Shown here: one piece after another, positions 1 to 8,666 of the stretch
Numbering within the stretch: position 1 is the stretch's first letter
Layout: each line of letters starts with the position of its first letter
NCBI GenBank assembly: GCA_963761755.1
Contig: CAVXIC010000006.1
Coordinates: forward strand, 372,001 to 436,000
Origin: CAJXVA01 sp963761755
GTDB taxonomy: Bacteria; Myxococcota_A; Polyangia; Nannocystales; Nannocystaceae
Direction of reading: 5' to 3'
Length of the DNA: 64,000 bases
Program-made: the position numbers and the translations under genes
The notes under the pieces: generated by a model
Database searches by the model: none
What the model saw: only the letters and a program-made list of their open reading frames with translations
Told to the model about the DNA's origin: nothing

Positions 1-1
1 G

Positions 2-163
2 TGCGTCGCCAAGGGCATGTCCTACGCGCTCGCCGTCGCGGTGGTCGTCCCCTGGGGCGGTGTGCTCGCCATGGCGCTCGGGCACGTCCTGCTCGACGGA
101 TTCATCGTCGCGCTGTCATGGAGCGAGCGCTCACGGCTTCGGCGCCAGCTGGGGAGCGGGTAG
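2..163 (+). CDS. C-terminal end of an unidentified membrane protein (partial)
   Basis: The gene enters from the left edge. Frame 2 stays open to a TAG at 161-163 and gives 53 residues. They form a hydrophobic Ala/Val/Gly/Leu helix (roughly residues 7-42, including VVVPWGGVLAMALGH) followed by a basic cytoplasmic-looking tail (SERSRLRRQLGSG). This is what the end of an integral membrane protein looks like, but the family cannot be named. It converges on the PLP enzyme that follows, and the two coding ends overlap by 33 bp. Confidence 0.5.
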   Translation, partial: CVAKGMSYALAVAVVVPWGGVLAMALGHVLLDGFIVALSWSERSRLRRQLGSG

Positions 164-1144
164 CACGTCGGCGTAGGCCGCCAGCCCGAACACGCCGCCG
201 GTGTGCACGAACAAGACGTTCTTCATGCCCGCGAAGCGCCCCTGCAGCTCCGAACACAAGGCGTGGAATGCCTTGCCGCTGTAGACCGGCTCGAGCACGA
301 TGCCCTCGGTGCGGGCGAGGGCGACCAGGCTCGCGCGCTCGGCCTCGCTGCTGACCCCGTACCCTCCGCCCACGTAGCCGCCGAGCAGACCGATGTCCGG
401 CGCGAGCACATCGGTCGGAAGCCCGTAGTCACGGACCGTCTGACTGCACAGCTGGGCGATCTTCTCGCGGAAGAACGCCTCGTCGTCGCAGACGGGAACG
501 CCCACGACCTGCCCCGTGAAGCCGAAGAGTCGGGCGCCCAGCTCGATGCCCGCGGCCGTGCCTCCACTGCCCACGCCGCTGACGATCGCGTCGAAGCGGA
601 GGTCTTCGGACTGCTCGAACGAGGTGACCTCTCGCATCGCTTCGATGTAGCCCCACGACCCGCTGGGCATCGAGCAGCCCTCTGCGACGACGAAGGGACG
701 CCTTCGGGCCGCGCGCAGGGACTGGGCGCGGTCCTGCATGATCGCGTCCTTGTCGGCGTAGGCCTCGGCGTCGCGCAGATGGAGCGTGGCACCCAGCAGG
801 CTGTCCAGGAGCAGATTCCCCTCGGTCCGCTCGGGCATCTCGCCGCGCAGCACCAGCTCGACGTCCAGGCCCATGCGGCGCGCCACGACGACCGTGGTTC
901 GCGCGTGGTTGGACTGCAGGCCGCCGCAGGTGATCAGCGTGTCGGCGCCCTGGCGCATGGCTTCGGCCACCGTGTACTGGAGCTTGCGGATCTTGTTGCC
1001 GCATTCGAGGGACCCGGTCTGATCGTCGCGCTTGACCCACAGCATCGGGCCACCCAGCCGAGCGCTCAGTCGAGCCAGGGGCACGATGGGCGTGTTCAGG
1101 CGGGCGAGGTCGAGGCGATGCGGTAGCGAGCCATCCCAGGGCAT
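131..1144 (-). CDS. dcyD: PLP-dependent D-cysteine desulfhydrase / ACC deaminase family enzyme
   Basis: 337 residues, the usual length for this fold-type II PLP family. Members either desulfurate D-cysteine (to pyruvate, H2S and ammonia) or deaminate 1-aminocyclopropane-1-carboxylate. Visible motifs are VKRDDQTG, then GNKIRKLQY carrying the Schiff-base lysine, the CGGLQSNHAR substrate loop, the glycine-rich phosphate cup SGVGSGGTAAG, and EPVYSGKA near the C-terminus. The ATG at 1144 lies 7 bp after the stop of the upstream Ser/Thr kinase, so the two are probably cotranscribed. D-cysteine desulfhydrase is favoured over ACC deaminase because the latter is typical of plant-associated bacteria, but the sequence alone does not settle the substrate. 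Confidence 0.8.
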   Translation of the reverse strand: MPWDGSLPHRLDLARLNTPIVPLARLSARLGGPMLWVKRDDQTGSLECGNKIRKLQYTVAEAMRQGADTLITCGGLQSNHARTTVVVARRMGLDVELVLRGEMPERTEGNLLLDSLLGATLHLRDAEAYADKDAIMQDRAQSLRAARRRPFVVAEGCSMPSGSWGYIEAMREVTSFEQSEDLRFDAIVSGVGSGGTAAGIELGARLFGFTGQVVGVPVCDDEAFFREKIAQLCSQTVRDYGLPTDVLAPDIGLLGGYVGGGYGVSSEAERASLVALARTEGIVLEPVYSGKAFHALCSELQGRFAGMKNVLFVHTGGVFGLAAYADVLPAPQLAPKP

Positions 1145-1151
1145 GGGTGGA

Positions 1152-3200
1152 CTATAGCGGGGCGGCTTCACACCGGCGCCGAAGGTCTCGTTCGCGCTCC
1201 GAGGACGCGAGGGTGCGAGGATGCAGCTCGCCATACCGACGCACCGTATGCTGCGTCGCCCGCCGGGCCGCGGACATCGCCTGTCGACAGTCGCCGCCGC
1301 GTTCGAAGGCATCGGCGGTGAGCGACCAGGCCTGCGAAGCGTCCGTGCCGGTCGGGTCGGCGTCATCGAGCTGCTCGGCCGCCCCCTGGAACGCGGCTGC
1401 GGCGGCTGGCCACTGCCCCGACGCAGCCGCGAGCCGTCCGCGCGCGACCGCGACCTGGGCCCGCACCTCGCCATCGCCGTCGAGGAGTCGGTCGGCCGCC
1501 TGCTCGGCGACCCGGAGCCAGGCGCGTCCCCGGTCCGGTGCGTCGAGGTCGACGACCGCCACGGTTGCGAGCTCACTGGCGACCCCGGCGGCCTCAGCGA
1601 TCGCGCCCGAGCGCTCGAAGTCGTTGTACGCCAGGCGCAGTGCCTCCAGCGCTGCCTGTGGGTCGTGGGCGCGCACGAGGGCGGTCCCGCGGAGCGCGAG
1701 GAGCTCTCCGCGGCTCCAGGGGTCGCTCGCCGACCCGAGCCGTTCACCGAGGCGCGCGGCCTCGTCGGCCACCGCGTGCGACTGGCCCGCGGCCAAGCGC
1801 GTGCGCAGGCGAGCGGTCTCTCGACGAAGTTCGGCGTCTTGCGGCGCTCCATCGGGGCTGCCGGGACGGCAGGGCACGTCGAGGGTCGCGATGATTTCGG
1901 GGACCGACGCCCGCGCGGCGGGGGTTGGACGCTCGAGCAGCTCGATGGCGGTCTCCAGCGCGGCTCGGCGCTGCGCGAGGCAGGCGTCGGCCGCACCCGG
2001 AGCCCGGCACACGGCGCGGGCATCGGCGGTCCACCGCGCCGCGGCTTCGTTCAAGCCCGTGACCGCCAACCGGCTGGCTGCCCGTCGCGGGTCATCGCCG
2101 TCGTCGAGGGCGGCGACCAGCGCCGCGCTGCGCAGGGCAGCCCAGTCCAGCGCGATCCTCGAGCAGGGGTCGTCGTCGTGCGCGACCAGTGTCCAGGCGC
2201 CCAGCCCGATGCCCACGCTCGCGGCCAGGACGAGCGCAAGATGCTGCCGGCTACCGCGCGGCCGGAGTTCGGCTTCGAGGGCCGCGATGACCGGCAGCAT
2301 CGAGCGATGGCGGTCCTCCGCCTCCGGTTGCAGCCCCTTGCGCAGGACCGACTCGAGGCGTTTCGAGATGCCCTGTGTCGGCGGCGGTCGAGCGATGTCC
2401 GCCTCCGCGCGCATCCAGGCCGCCAGATCGAGCTCGGCGAGCGGGTTGACCCCGTACAGCGCCTGCCAGGCCACGACGCAGAAGCTGAACTGATCGGACG
2501 CGGCGGTGACCGCCAGGCCCAAGCGCTGCTCGGGGCTCATGTAGGCGGGCGTGCCGAGGATCGCACCGGTCACCGTGAGGTCGGAGAAGTCGGCGCGAAG
2601 GTGCTCCGATGGCGTGTCCTCACCGGGCTCGGGGTCGGAGGCCGCGAGCCGGGCGAGGCCGAAGTCCGCGACCCGCACGCGTCCGTCCAGGCCCAGCAGC
2701 GCGTTGGCGGGCTTGAAGTCTCGGTGCACCAGACCCAGGGCGTGCGCCGCACGCAGCCCTCGCGCCGCCTGAAGCAGGAGTTCGGTCCGAGCCGCCGCAC
2801 CCCTCGTCGCGTCCGCGAAAGCGTCCTTGAGGGTGCCCCCTTCCACCAGCTCCATCGCGATGTAGACGAAGTCGTCGGTGCGATCCGCGTCGTGAACCGC
2901 GACCACGTTGGGGTGCGAGAGCTTGGCCAGCGCTCGGGCTTCGCGAAGCAGCCGCGTCTCTTGTTCGGCGCCGACTCGGCCGCGGCGGACCAACTTCAAC
3001 GCGACCGGTCGCTGCAGGGTGTCGTCGTGGGCTGAGAACACCTCTCCTGCGCCTCCGGCTCCAACCCGCTCGCCGACCATGAACCGGCCGATGCGGGAGG
3101 GGGCCTGCGGTCGGTTGGTGCGGGTCACCCACGCGGGGAGCGTGGGGATCTCATCCTCGTCCGAGCGATGGGACGACTCGGCATCAACCGTCACCACCAC
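1152..3200 (-). CDS. Membrane-anchored Ser/Thr protein kinase with helical C-terminal domain
   Basis: About 682 residues. The Hanks-type kinase domain (about residues 38-300) has a glycine loop (GERVGAGGAGEV), the ATP lysine in VALKLV, the catalytic loop HRDFKPAN, DFGLA, and GTPAYMSPEQ in the activation segment. One membrane helix follows (LALVLAASVGIGLGAWTLV, about 335-355). The outer part is Ala/Arg-rich and helical with weak TPR character (for example SRGELLALRGTALVRAHDP). Three consecutive GTG codons (3200, 3197, 3194) could start it. Only 28 bp separate it from the divergent ECF sigma factor, an arrangement that suggests a kinase-sigma signalling pair. The dcyD-like gene follows after 7 bp. 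Confidence 0.85.
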   Translation of the reverse strand: MVVTVDAESSHRSDEDEIPTLPAWVTRTNRPQAPSRIGRFMVGERVGAGGAGEVFSAHDDTLQRPVALKLVRRGRVGAEQETRLLREARALAKLSHPNVVAVHDADRTDDFVYIAMELVEGGTLKDAFADATRGAAARTELLLQAARGLRAAHALGLVHRDFKPANALLGLDGRVRVADFGLARLAASDPEPGEDTPSEHLRADFSDLTVTGAILGTPAYMSPEQRLGLAVTAASDQFSFCVVAWQALYGVNPLAELDLAAWMRAEADIARPPPTQGISKRLESVLRKGLQPEAEDRHRSMLPVIAALEAELRPRGSRQHLALVLAASVGIGLGAWTLVAHDDDPCSRIALDWAALRSAALVAALDDGDDPRRAASRLAVTGLNEAAARWTADARAVCRAPGAADACLAQRRAALETAIELLERPTPAARASVPEIIATLDVPCRPGSPDGAPQDAELRRETARLRTRLAAGQSHAVADEAARLGERLGSASDPWSRGELLALRGTALVRAHDPQAALEALRLAYNDFERSGAIAEAAGVASELATVAVVDLDAPDRGRAWLRVAEQAADRLLDGDGEVRAQVAVARGRLAAASGQWPAAAAAFQGAAEQLDDADPTGTDASQAWSLTADAFERGGDCRQAMSAARRATQHTVRRYGELHPRTLASSERERDLRRRCEAAPL

Positions 3201-3228
3201 AGGATAGTAGGTATGGTAGCTTGAAGGC

Positions 3229-3849
3229 GTGTTGAATGAGGTCGCGCTGCTCGGGGCCTGGAAAGCCGGAGACCGATCCGCGGGAAATGAACTTCTCGCC
3301 GAGATCGTGCCCGCAATCCGACGGTTCTTTCGCAACAAGGTCGGGAGTGAGGTGGACGAGTTGACCCAACAGGTCGTCCTCAACTGCGTCCGAAGCCTCC
3401 ACAGGTTCGAGGGCCGCTCCACCTTTCGGACCTACGCGCTGTGCGTCGCGCGACGCGAGCTGTACGCCTTCTATCGGCAGCGGGCCAAGGTCGGCGAGGT
3501 GCGGGACTTCGACCAGCTGAGCATCGCCGAGCTGGCCGACTCGCCCAGCTCGATTCGAGCCCGTCAGCAGGAGCACGTCTTCTTGCTGCAGGCGCTGCGC
3601 GAGGTCCCACTGGAACTCCAGGCCGTGCTCGAGCTCCACTACTGGGAATCCCTGACGACCCAGGAGATCGCCGAGGTCTTGGAGATTCCGCGAGGCACGG
3701 TGAAGAGCCGGCTGCGACGCGCCCGCGAGGCCGTCTTGGCCCGCCTGCGCTCCCTGGACCCCAAGCGCGACCGCGTCGAGGGGGTCGTCGCCGAGTTCGA
3801 CGCCTGGGCGCAGAGTCTGCGCGCGCTGATGGACCGCGAGACTGCCTAG
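3229..3849 (+). CDS. ECF-type RNA polymerase sigma factor
   Basis: 206 residues. Region 2 (about 25-85) holds the core-binding/-10 segment, with VDELTQQVVLNCVRSL, FEGRSTFRTYALCVARREL and a following YRQRAK. Region 4 (about 120-180) has the helix-turn-helix LTTQEIAEVLEIPRGTVKSR followed by LRRAREAVLARL. About 30 residues beyond region 4 may contact a regulator. No anti-sigma factor gene is next to it. The divergent neighbour is a transmembrane Ser/Thr kinase, so control by phosphorylation is a reasonable inference: ECF factors controlled by Ser/Thr kinases are known, for example EcfP/PknT of Vibrio parahaemolyticus. The start may be GTG 3229 or TTG 3232. Confidence 0.85.
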   Translation: MLNEVALLGAWKAGDRSAGNELLAEIVPAIRRFFRNKVGSEVDELTQQVVLNCVRSLHRFEGRSTFRTYALCVARRELYAFYRQRAKVGEVRDFDQLSIAELADSPSSIRARQQEHVFLLQALREVPLELQAVLELHYWESLTTQEIAEVLEIPRGTVKSRLRRAREAVLARLRSLDPKRDRVEGVVAEFDAWAQSLRALMDRETA

Positions 3850-3857
3850 CAGGGTGC

Positions 3858-5198
3858 TCAGCTTTCCGCGTCGGCGCAGACCCGCTCGACGACGATCGCC
3901 GAGGGCTCGACGGCGACGTCTTCGATCGTGAAGGCGGCGCGAATGCGGGCGGCGGCGGCGTCGGCGTCGGCTTGGCTGCGGGCGTGGATTCGGCACAGGG
4001 GCGCGTTGGGTCCGACGCTCTCGCCCACGCCCATCACCGCGGTCAGCCCCACGAGGGGATCGACGTCGTCTTCGGCCCGCCGGCGACCCCCACCGAGGTC
4101 GACGACGGCGATGCCCACCGCGCGCGTGTCGATCGCTTCGACCACCCCTGGCCTGTGGGGGGTGACGTCCATGGACACCTCCGGCAGGGGAAGGTGAGCG
4201 TCGGGCGCGTCGACCAGATCGGAGGGGCCGCCGAGCGCCGCGACCATGGTCGCGAACCGCTCGGCCGCGGTGCCGTCGTCGAGGGCGGCCTGCAGCGCAT
4301 CGCGAGCGCTCTCCAGATCGGGCTGAAGCTCCACGCCGACGAGCAACTCCGCGCACAGGGCGAGGGTGACCTCGTGCAGTCGCGGCTCCCGGGAGGCACC
4401 GGTCAGGTAGTCGATCGCCTCTCGGGTCTCGACCGCGTTCCCGGCGGTGCGACCGAGGATCTGGTTCATGTCGGTGAGCAGCGCGGTGGTCGGAAGGCCC
4501 GCGCCGGTCGCGACGTCGACCAGGCTCCGGGCGAGTTCGCGAGCCATCTCGTAGGTGTTCGCGAAGGCGCCGGAGCCGAACTTGACGTCGATCACCAGCC
4601 GCTCGAGCCCGGCGGCCAGCTTCTTGGAGAGGATCGACGCGGTGATCAGCGGGATCGACTCGACCGTCGCCGTCACGTCTCGGATCGCGTAGAAGCGGCG
4701 GTCCGCGGGCGCAATGTCCCCGGTCTGCCCGATGATGGCGCACCCGGCTTCGTGCAGCGCCTTGCCCCACTGCTCTGCGCTGGGCTTCGCAACGTAGCCT
4801 TCGATCGCCTCCAGCTTGTCGAGGGTGCCTCCGGTGTGTCCCAGGCCCCGCCCCGAAATCATCGGCACGATGGCGCCGCAGGCCGCAAGCATCGGCGCGA
4901 GCATCAAGCTGACCTTGTCGCCGACGCCGCCGGTGCTGTGCTTGTCGACGATGGGACCGGTGAACCCGTGCGCCGACCAGTCCAGCACGTCGCCCGAGCG
5001 CGTCATCGCCTGGGTCAGGGCGATGCGCTCGTCCATGGACATCCCCTGGAAGTACACGGCCATCGCCATCGCGGCGACCTGCCCCTCGCTGAACCCTCCG
5101 TGGGTGAGGCCGTCGACGAAGGCTTGAATCTCGTCGTCGTCCAGCGACTTGCCGTCACGCTTGCGGCGGATGATCTCTTGGGGAAGGTAGGAAGGCAT
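3858..5198 (-). CDS. deoA: Pyrimidine-nucleoside (thymidine) phosphorylase
   Basis: 446 residues, typical of the family. It splits thymidine or deoxyuridine with phosphate into base and deoxyribose-1-phosphate in the cytosol. It begins with the usual N-terminus (EIIRRKRDGKSLDDDEI) and carries the signature phosphate/nucleoside site, with VDKHSTGGVGDK, MISGRGLGHTGGTLDKLE and DVKFGSGAF. It is the last gene of a four-gene minus-strand operon (punA - deoC - aldehyde dehydrogenase - deoA). It starts 5 bp after the dehydrogenase stop, and a GGAGAG ribosome binding site overlaps the end of that gene. Its stop lies 8 bp from that of the convergent ECF sigma gene. Confidence 0.95.
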   Translation of the reverse strand: MPSYLPQEIIRRKRDGKSLDDDEIQAFVDGLTHGGFSEGQVAAMAMAVYFQGMSMDERIALTQAMTRSGDVLDWSAHGFTGPIVDKHSTGGVGDKVSLMLAPMLAACGAIVPMISGRGLGHTGGTLDKLEAIEGYVAKPSAEQWGKALHEAGCAIIGQTGDIAPADRRFYAIRDVTATVESIPLITASILSKKLAAGLERLVIDVKFGSGAFANTYEMARELARSLVDVATGAGLPTTALLTDMNQILGRTAGNAVETREAIDYLTGASREPRLHEVTLALCAELLVGVELQPDLESARDALQAALDDGTAAERFATMVAALGGPSDLVDAPDAHLPLPEVSMDVTPHRPGVVEAIDTRAVGIAVVDLGGGRRRAEDDVDPLVGLTAVMGVGESVGPNAPLCRIHARSQADADAAAARIRAAFTIEDVAVEPSAIVVERVCADAES

Positions 5199-5203
5199 GG
5201 TGG

Positions 5204-7609
5204 TCACTCTCCGTAGGGGACCCAGATGTTCTTGACCTGCACCGCGTGGCGCAGGAACTCGCGGCCCTCGCCCTGTCGTGGGTCCGTCCAGTCGCGTTTG
5301 CGACCGTCCGCGGTCCAGGTACGCTTCATGTTGCCGACCGAGAGTTCCTCGACCATGCGGCAGCCTCGCTCGTGGCCCGCGTACCACAGCGCGTCCACCC
5401 GGTCGTGACCGGCGAGCACTTCGGCGAGTGTATCGCGTGGACCGGTGACGATGTTCACGACGCCCCCGGGCAGGTCGGAGGTGTCGAGGACTTGGTAGAG
5501 GTCGGTCGCCGACAGCGGGTGACGCTGCGACGGAACGGCGACAACGCGGTTGCCCATCGCGATGGCGGGCGCGACCAGCGAGACGAACGACAGCAGCGGG
5601 TGCTCGTCGGGGCACACGATGCCCAGGATGCCGATCGGCTCATGCATCGCCAGGGTGACGTTGCGCAGGGGAGGCGAGTGCACGCGACCCTCGAACTTGT
5701 CGGCCCACGCACCGTAGGAGAACAGGCGCCGAACCGTCATCGCGACCTCGGCCGCGGCCTCGTCGGCGGAGGCGCCGGTCGTCGAGCGCAGGCGCTCGCC
5801 AAACTCGGCGGCCCGAGCCTCCAGGTTCTCGGCGATGAAGTAGATCACCTGCGCTCGATTGTGCGCGGTGGCGCTGGGCCAGCCCGTCTGCTTGCGGGCG
5901 GCCTCGACGGCGTCGCGGACATCCTTGCGGTTGCCTTCGGCTACCTCGCCGACGAATGTGCCCTCCGAGGACAGGACGCTGCGGCTGTAGCCGCCGTCCG
6001 GCCGGGCTTGTTTGCCACCGATGTACTGCTTGGGCGTGCGATCCAGGCTGGCGGAGCCTTCCGCAAGTCCGCCCTCGGGCAATGCCCCCGGATACGAGGG
6101 CTCAGCCTCGTCGTCGTCGGCATACTTGGGCAGCGAGGCCACGAAGTCCGGCTGCACGTACGCGTGCATGCCTTCGATGCCGCCTTCGCGTCCGAAGCCC
6201 GACTCGCGGTATCCCCCAAAACCGCAGGCGGCGTCGAACATGTTGGTGCTGTTGACCCACACCACGCCGGCCTTGATCCTCGGCGCCACGTCGAGCGCCT
6301 GGTTGAGGCTCTCACTCCACACGCTGGCGGCGAGACCGTACTTGGTGTTGTTGGCCAGCTCGACGGCCTCGTCGGGGGTGCGGAAGGTCATCGCGACCAG
6401 CACCGGCCCGAAGATTTCTTCTTGGGCGACGGTGGAGGCTGGCTGCACGCCGGTGAGCAGGGTGGGGGGGTAGAAGCAGCCCTCCGAGGGGACCGCGGCC
6501 TTGGGCTGGTGGAGCGTCGCGCCCTCGCGCACGCCCTGCGCGACCAGGGCTTCGATGCGCTCGACCTGCACCGGAGCGACGATCGCACCGACGTCGACAC
6601 ACTTGTCCAGCGGGTTGCCCACCCGCAGGGTGTCCATGCGCGCCTGCAGCTTCTCGATCATCGCATCGGCGATCTCTTCTTGGACCAGCAGACGCGAGCC
6701 CGCGCAGCACACCTGGCCTTGGTTGAACCAGATCGCATCGACGACGCCCTCGACCGCCGAGTCGAGGTCGGCGTCGGCGAACACGATGAACGGGCTCTTG
6801 CCGCCCAACTCGAGGGTGAGGTGCTTGCCGCTGCCCGCGGTGGCCTTGCGGATGATCTTGCCGACCTCGGTGGAGCCGGTGAAGGCGACCTTGTCGATGC
6901 CCTGGTGCTCGACGATGGCGGCGCCGGTGCTTCCGTCCCCGGTGATGACGTTGAGGACGCCCGGCGGAAGTCCGGCCTTTTGACACAGCTCCGCGAACAG
7001 GAGGGCCGAGAGGCTGGTGAACTCGGCCGGCTTGATGACGACCGTGTTGCCGGCCGCCAGTGCCGGCGCAACCTTCCACGCGAACATCAGCAGCGGGAAG
7101 TTCCAGGGGATGACCTGGCCGACCACGCCGACGGGGGCCATGCCGGCCAGCTCGGTCTCGAAGAGCTGCGCCCAGCCGGCGTGGTGATAGAAGTGCCGGG
7201 CGACCAGCGGCACGTCGAGGTCGCGGGTCTCGCGGATCGGCTTGCCGTTGTCGAGCGTCTCCACGACCGCGAGCAGCCGGCTGTGACGCTGCACGAGCCG
7301 GGCCAGGGCGTACAGGTAGCGGGCGCGGCCAGGGCCGCCGAGTCCCGCCCACGCCGGCTGCGCGGCGCGGGCGGCCGCGACCGCCTCGTCGACGCTGCGG
7401 CCGCCGGCCTGCGCGACCTTGGCGAGGGTTTCGCCGGTCGCGGGGTTTTCGGCCGCGAAGTACTTGCCGGTGTCGGGCTCGACCCAGGTGCCGCCGATGA
7501 ACAGGCCGATGCGGCCTTGATGCGCGTCCAGCCACGCGCGGGCCGGGCCGTCGCCTTCGGGTGCGGGGCCGTACTCCATGGTCTCGAGAATCTCTGCGAC
7601 GGTGCTCAT
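5204..7609 (-). CDS. Double-domain aldehyde dehydrogenase, ALDH16-like
   Basis: 801 residues, made of two aldehyde dehydrogenase domains in tandem, which is the length and layout of the ALDH16 family. The first domain (about 1-500) is complete: PWNFPL, KPAEFTSLSA, the NAD-loop FTGSTEVGKII, catalytic Glu in LELGGKSP, and catalytic Cys in NQGQVCCAGSR, plus EEIFGPV. The second domain (about 530-801) keeps the Rossmann part (IGILGIVCPDEHPLLSF, MGNRVVAVPS) but has no GQxC cysteine motif, so it looks non-catalytic. It lies between deoC (23 bp) and deoA (5 bp). DeoC produces acetaldehyde, so oxidation of acetaldehyde to acetate is the likely job; this is inferred from context. Confidence 0.9.
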   Translation of the reverse strand: MSTVAEILETMEYGPAPEGDGPARAWLDAHQGRIGLFIGGTWVEPDTGKYFAAENPATGETLAKVAQAGGRSVDEAVAAARAAQPAWAGLGGPGRARYLYALARLVQRHSRLLAVVETLDNGKPIRETRDLDVPLVARHFYHHAGWAQLFETELAGMAPVGVVGQVIPWNFPLLMFAWKVAPALAAGNTVVIKPAEFTSLSALLFAELCQKAGLPPGVLNVITGDGSTGAAIVEHQGIDKVAFTGSTEVGKIIRKATAGSGKHLTLELGGKSPFIVFADADLDSAVEGVVDAIWFNQGQVCCAGSRLLVQEEIADAMIEKLQARMDTLRVGNPLDKCVDVGAIVAPVQVERIEALVAQGVREGATLHQPKAAVPSEGCFYPPTLLTGVQPASTVAQEEIFGPVLVAMTFRTPDEAVELANNTKYGLAASVWSESLNQALDVAPRIKAGVVWVNSTNMFDAACGFGGYRESGFGREGGIEGMHAYVQPDFVASLPKYADDDEAEPSYPGALPEGGLAEGSASLDRTPKQYIGGKQARPDGGYSRSVLSSEGTFVGEVAEGNRKDVRDAVEAARKQTGWPSATAHNRAQVIYFIAENLEARAAEFGERLRSTTGASADEAAAEVAMTVRRLFSYGAWADKFEGRVHSPPLRNVTLAMHEPIGILGIVCPDEHPLLSFVSLVAPAIAMGNRVVAVPSQRHPLSATDLYQVLDTSDLPGGVVNIVTGPRDTLAEVLAGHDRVDALWYAGHERGCRMVEELSVGNMKRTWTADGRKRDWTDPRQGEGREFLRHAVQVKNIWVPYGE

Positions 7610-7632
7610 CGGGTGGTCCGTGGGGGGCCAGT

Positions 7633-8649
7633 TCAGGCCATGGGGTGACGGTAGCCGGCCGCGTAGCGACCGGTGAGGAAGTGCTCGAGCTGCCGCTCGA
7701 TGTCCAGCAGCAGGCTGCTCGCGCCGAAGCGGAACAGGTCCGGCTGCAGCCAGCGATCGCCCAGCTCGTCCTTCATCATGGACAGGTAGGTGAGCGCGAG
7801 CTTGGCGGAGCTGATGCCCCCGGCGGGCTTGAAGCCCACGATGTGACCGGTGCGCTCCTGATAGGCCCGGATCATCCGGACCATGACGAGGCTGACCGGG
7901 ATCGTCGCGTTGACCGACTCCTTGCCCGTGGAGGTCTTGATGAAGTCCGCGCCCGCCATCATGCACACGAGGCTGGCCTTGGCCACGTTGCGCAGGGTGT
8001 TGAGGTCGCCGGTGGCGAGGATCGTCTTGAGGTGGGCGTCGCCGCAGGCTTCGCGGTAGGCCTTGACCTCGTCGTACATCGCCTGCCAGTTGCCGGTGAA
8101 GAGGTGCGCGCGGGTGATGACGATGTCGATCTCCGACGCGCCGGCGGCCACGGAGGCCTCGATCTCGGCGATGCGCTGCGGCAGGGGCGAGAGGCCGTGC
8201 GGAAAGCCCGTGCTGACCGCAGCCACCGGGATGCTGGTGCCCTCGAGGGCGTCGATCGCGGTCGGAACCATCTCGTGATAGACGCACACCGCTCCGGTGG
8301 TGAGCCCGACGTGGTCCAGGCCGAGCGCGGTCACCATCGAGGCGGTCAAGGGCTGGCGGGCCTTGGCGCAGAGCCGGCGGACGCGGCCGGGCGTGTCGTC
8401 GCCGGACAGGGTGGTCAGGTCCATGCACTGAATCGCACGGACGAGCCACGCGGCCTGCCAGGCCTTCTTGACGCTGCGACGACCGGGGATGGTGGCGGCT
8501 CGCCGCTCCACGGCGCTGCGGTTGACGCGGACGTCACGAACCCAGTCCAGGGCCAGCGCGGTGCCCGGGTTGCGCTCCAGCGTGTGCCGCTGCTGCGGTT
8601 CGTCGACGGCGCGGAGCGCCTTGTCCTTCTTGTCTTTCTTCTTGCCCAT
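7633..8649 (-). CDS. deoC: Deoxyribose-phosphate aldolase
   Basis: 338 residues, longer than the short 220-260 residue class and comparable to the longer eukaryote-like DeoC forms. It cleaves 2-deoxyribose-5-phosphate into glyceraldehyde-3-phosphate and acetaldehyde. The Schiff-base lysine lies in ADFIKTSTGK, with the second active-site lysine in VGFKPAGGI and the beta-strand IDIVITRAHLFTGNW upstream. The N-terminal 60 residues are extra, very basic at first (MGKKKDKKDKAL). The ATG at 8649 is 17 bp after punA; a GAAAGC stretch serves as ribosome binding site. It is the second gene of the deoxynucleoside operon. No deoB phosphopentomutase is in the window. Confidence 0.95.
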   Translation of the reverse strand: MGKKKDKKDKALRAVDEPQQRHTLERNPGTALALDWVRDVRVNRSAVERRAATIPGRRSVKKAWQAAWLVRAIQCMDLTTLSGDDTPGRVRRLCAKARQPLTASMVTALGLDHVGLTTGAVCVYHEMVPTAIDALEGTSIPVAAVSTGFPHGLSPLPQRIAEIEASVAAGASEIDIVITRAHLFTGNWQAMYDEVKAYREACGDAHLKTILATGDLNTLRNVAKASLVCMMAGADFIKTSTGKESVNATIPVSLVMVRMIRAYQERTGHIVGFKPAGGISSAKLALTYLSMMKDELGDRWLQPDLFRFGASSLLLDIERQLEHFLTGRYAAGYRHPMA

Positions 8650-8666
8650 GGCGCGTTGCTTTCGGT

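Noticed and set aside
1221..3035. 604-residue open frame on the plus strand opposite the first kinase
   Set aside because: It is antisense shadow: Arg/Gly-rich composition with no family motif, while the minus strand has a full kinase.
5246..7648. 800-residue plus-strand open frame opposite the ALDH16-like gene
   Set aside because: GC-rich antisense frame lacking any recognisable domain; the opposite strand has all ALDH motifs.
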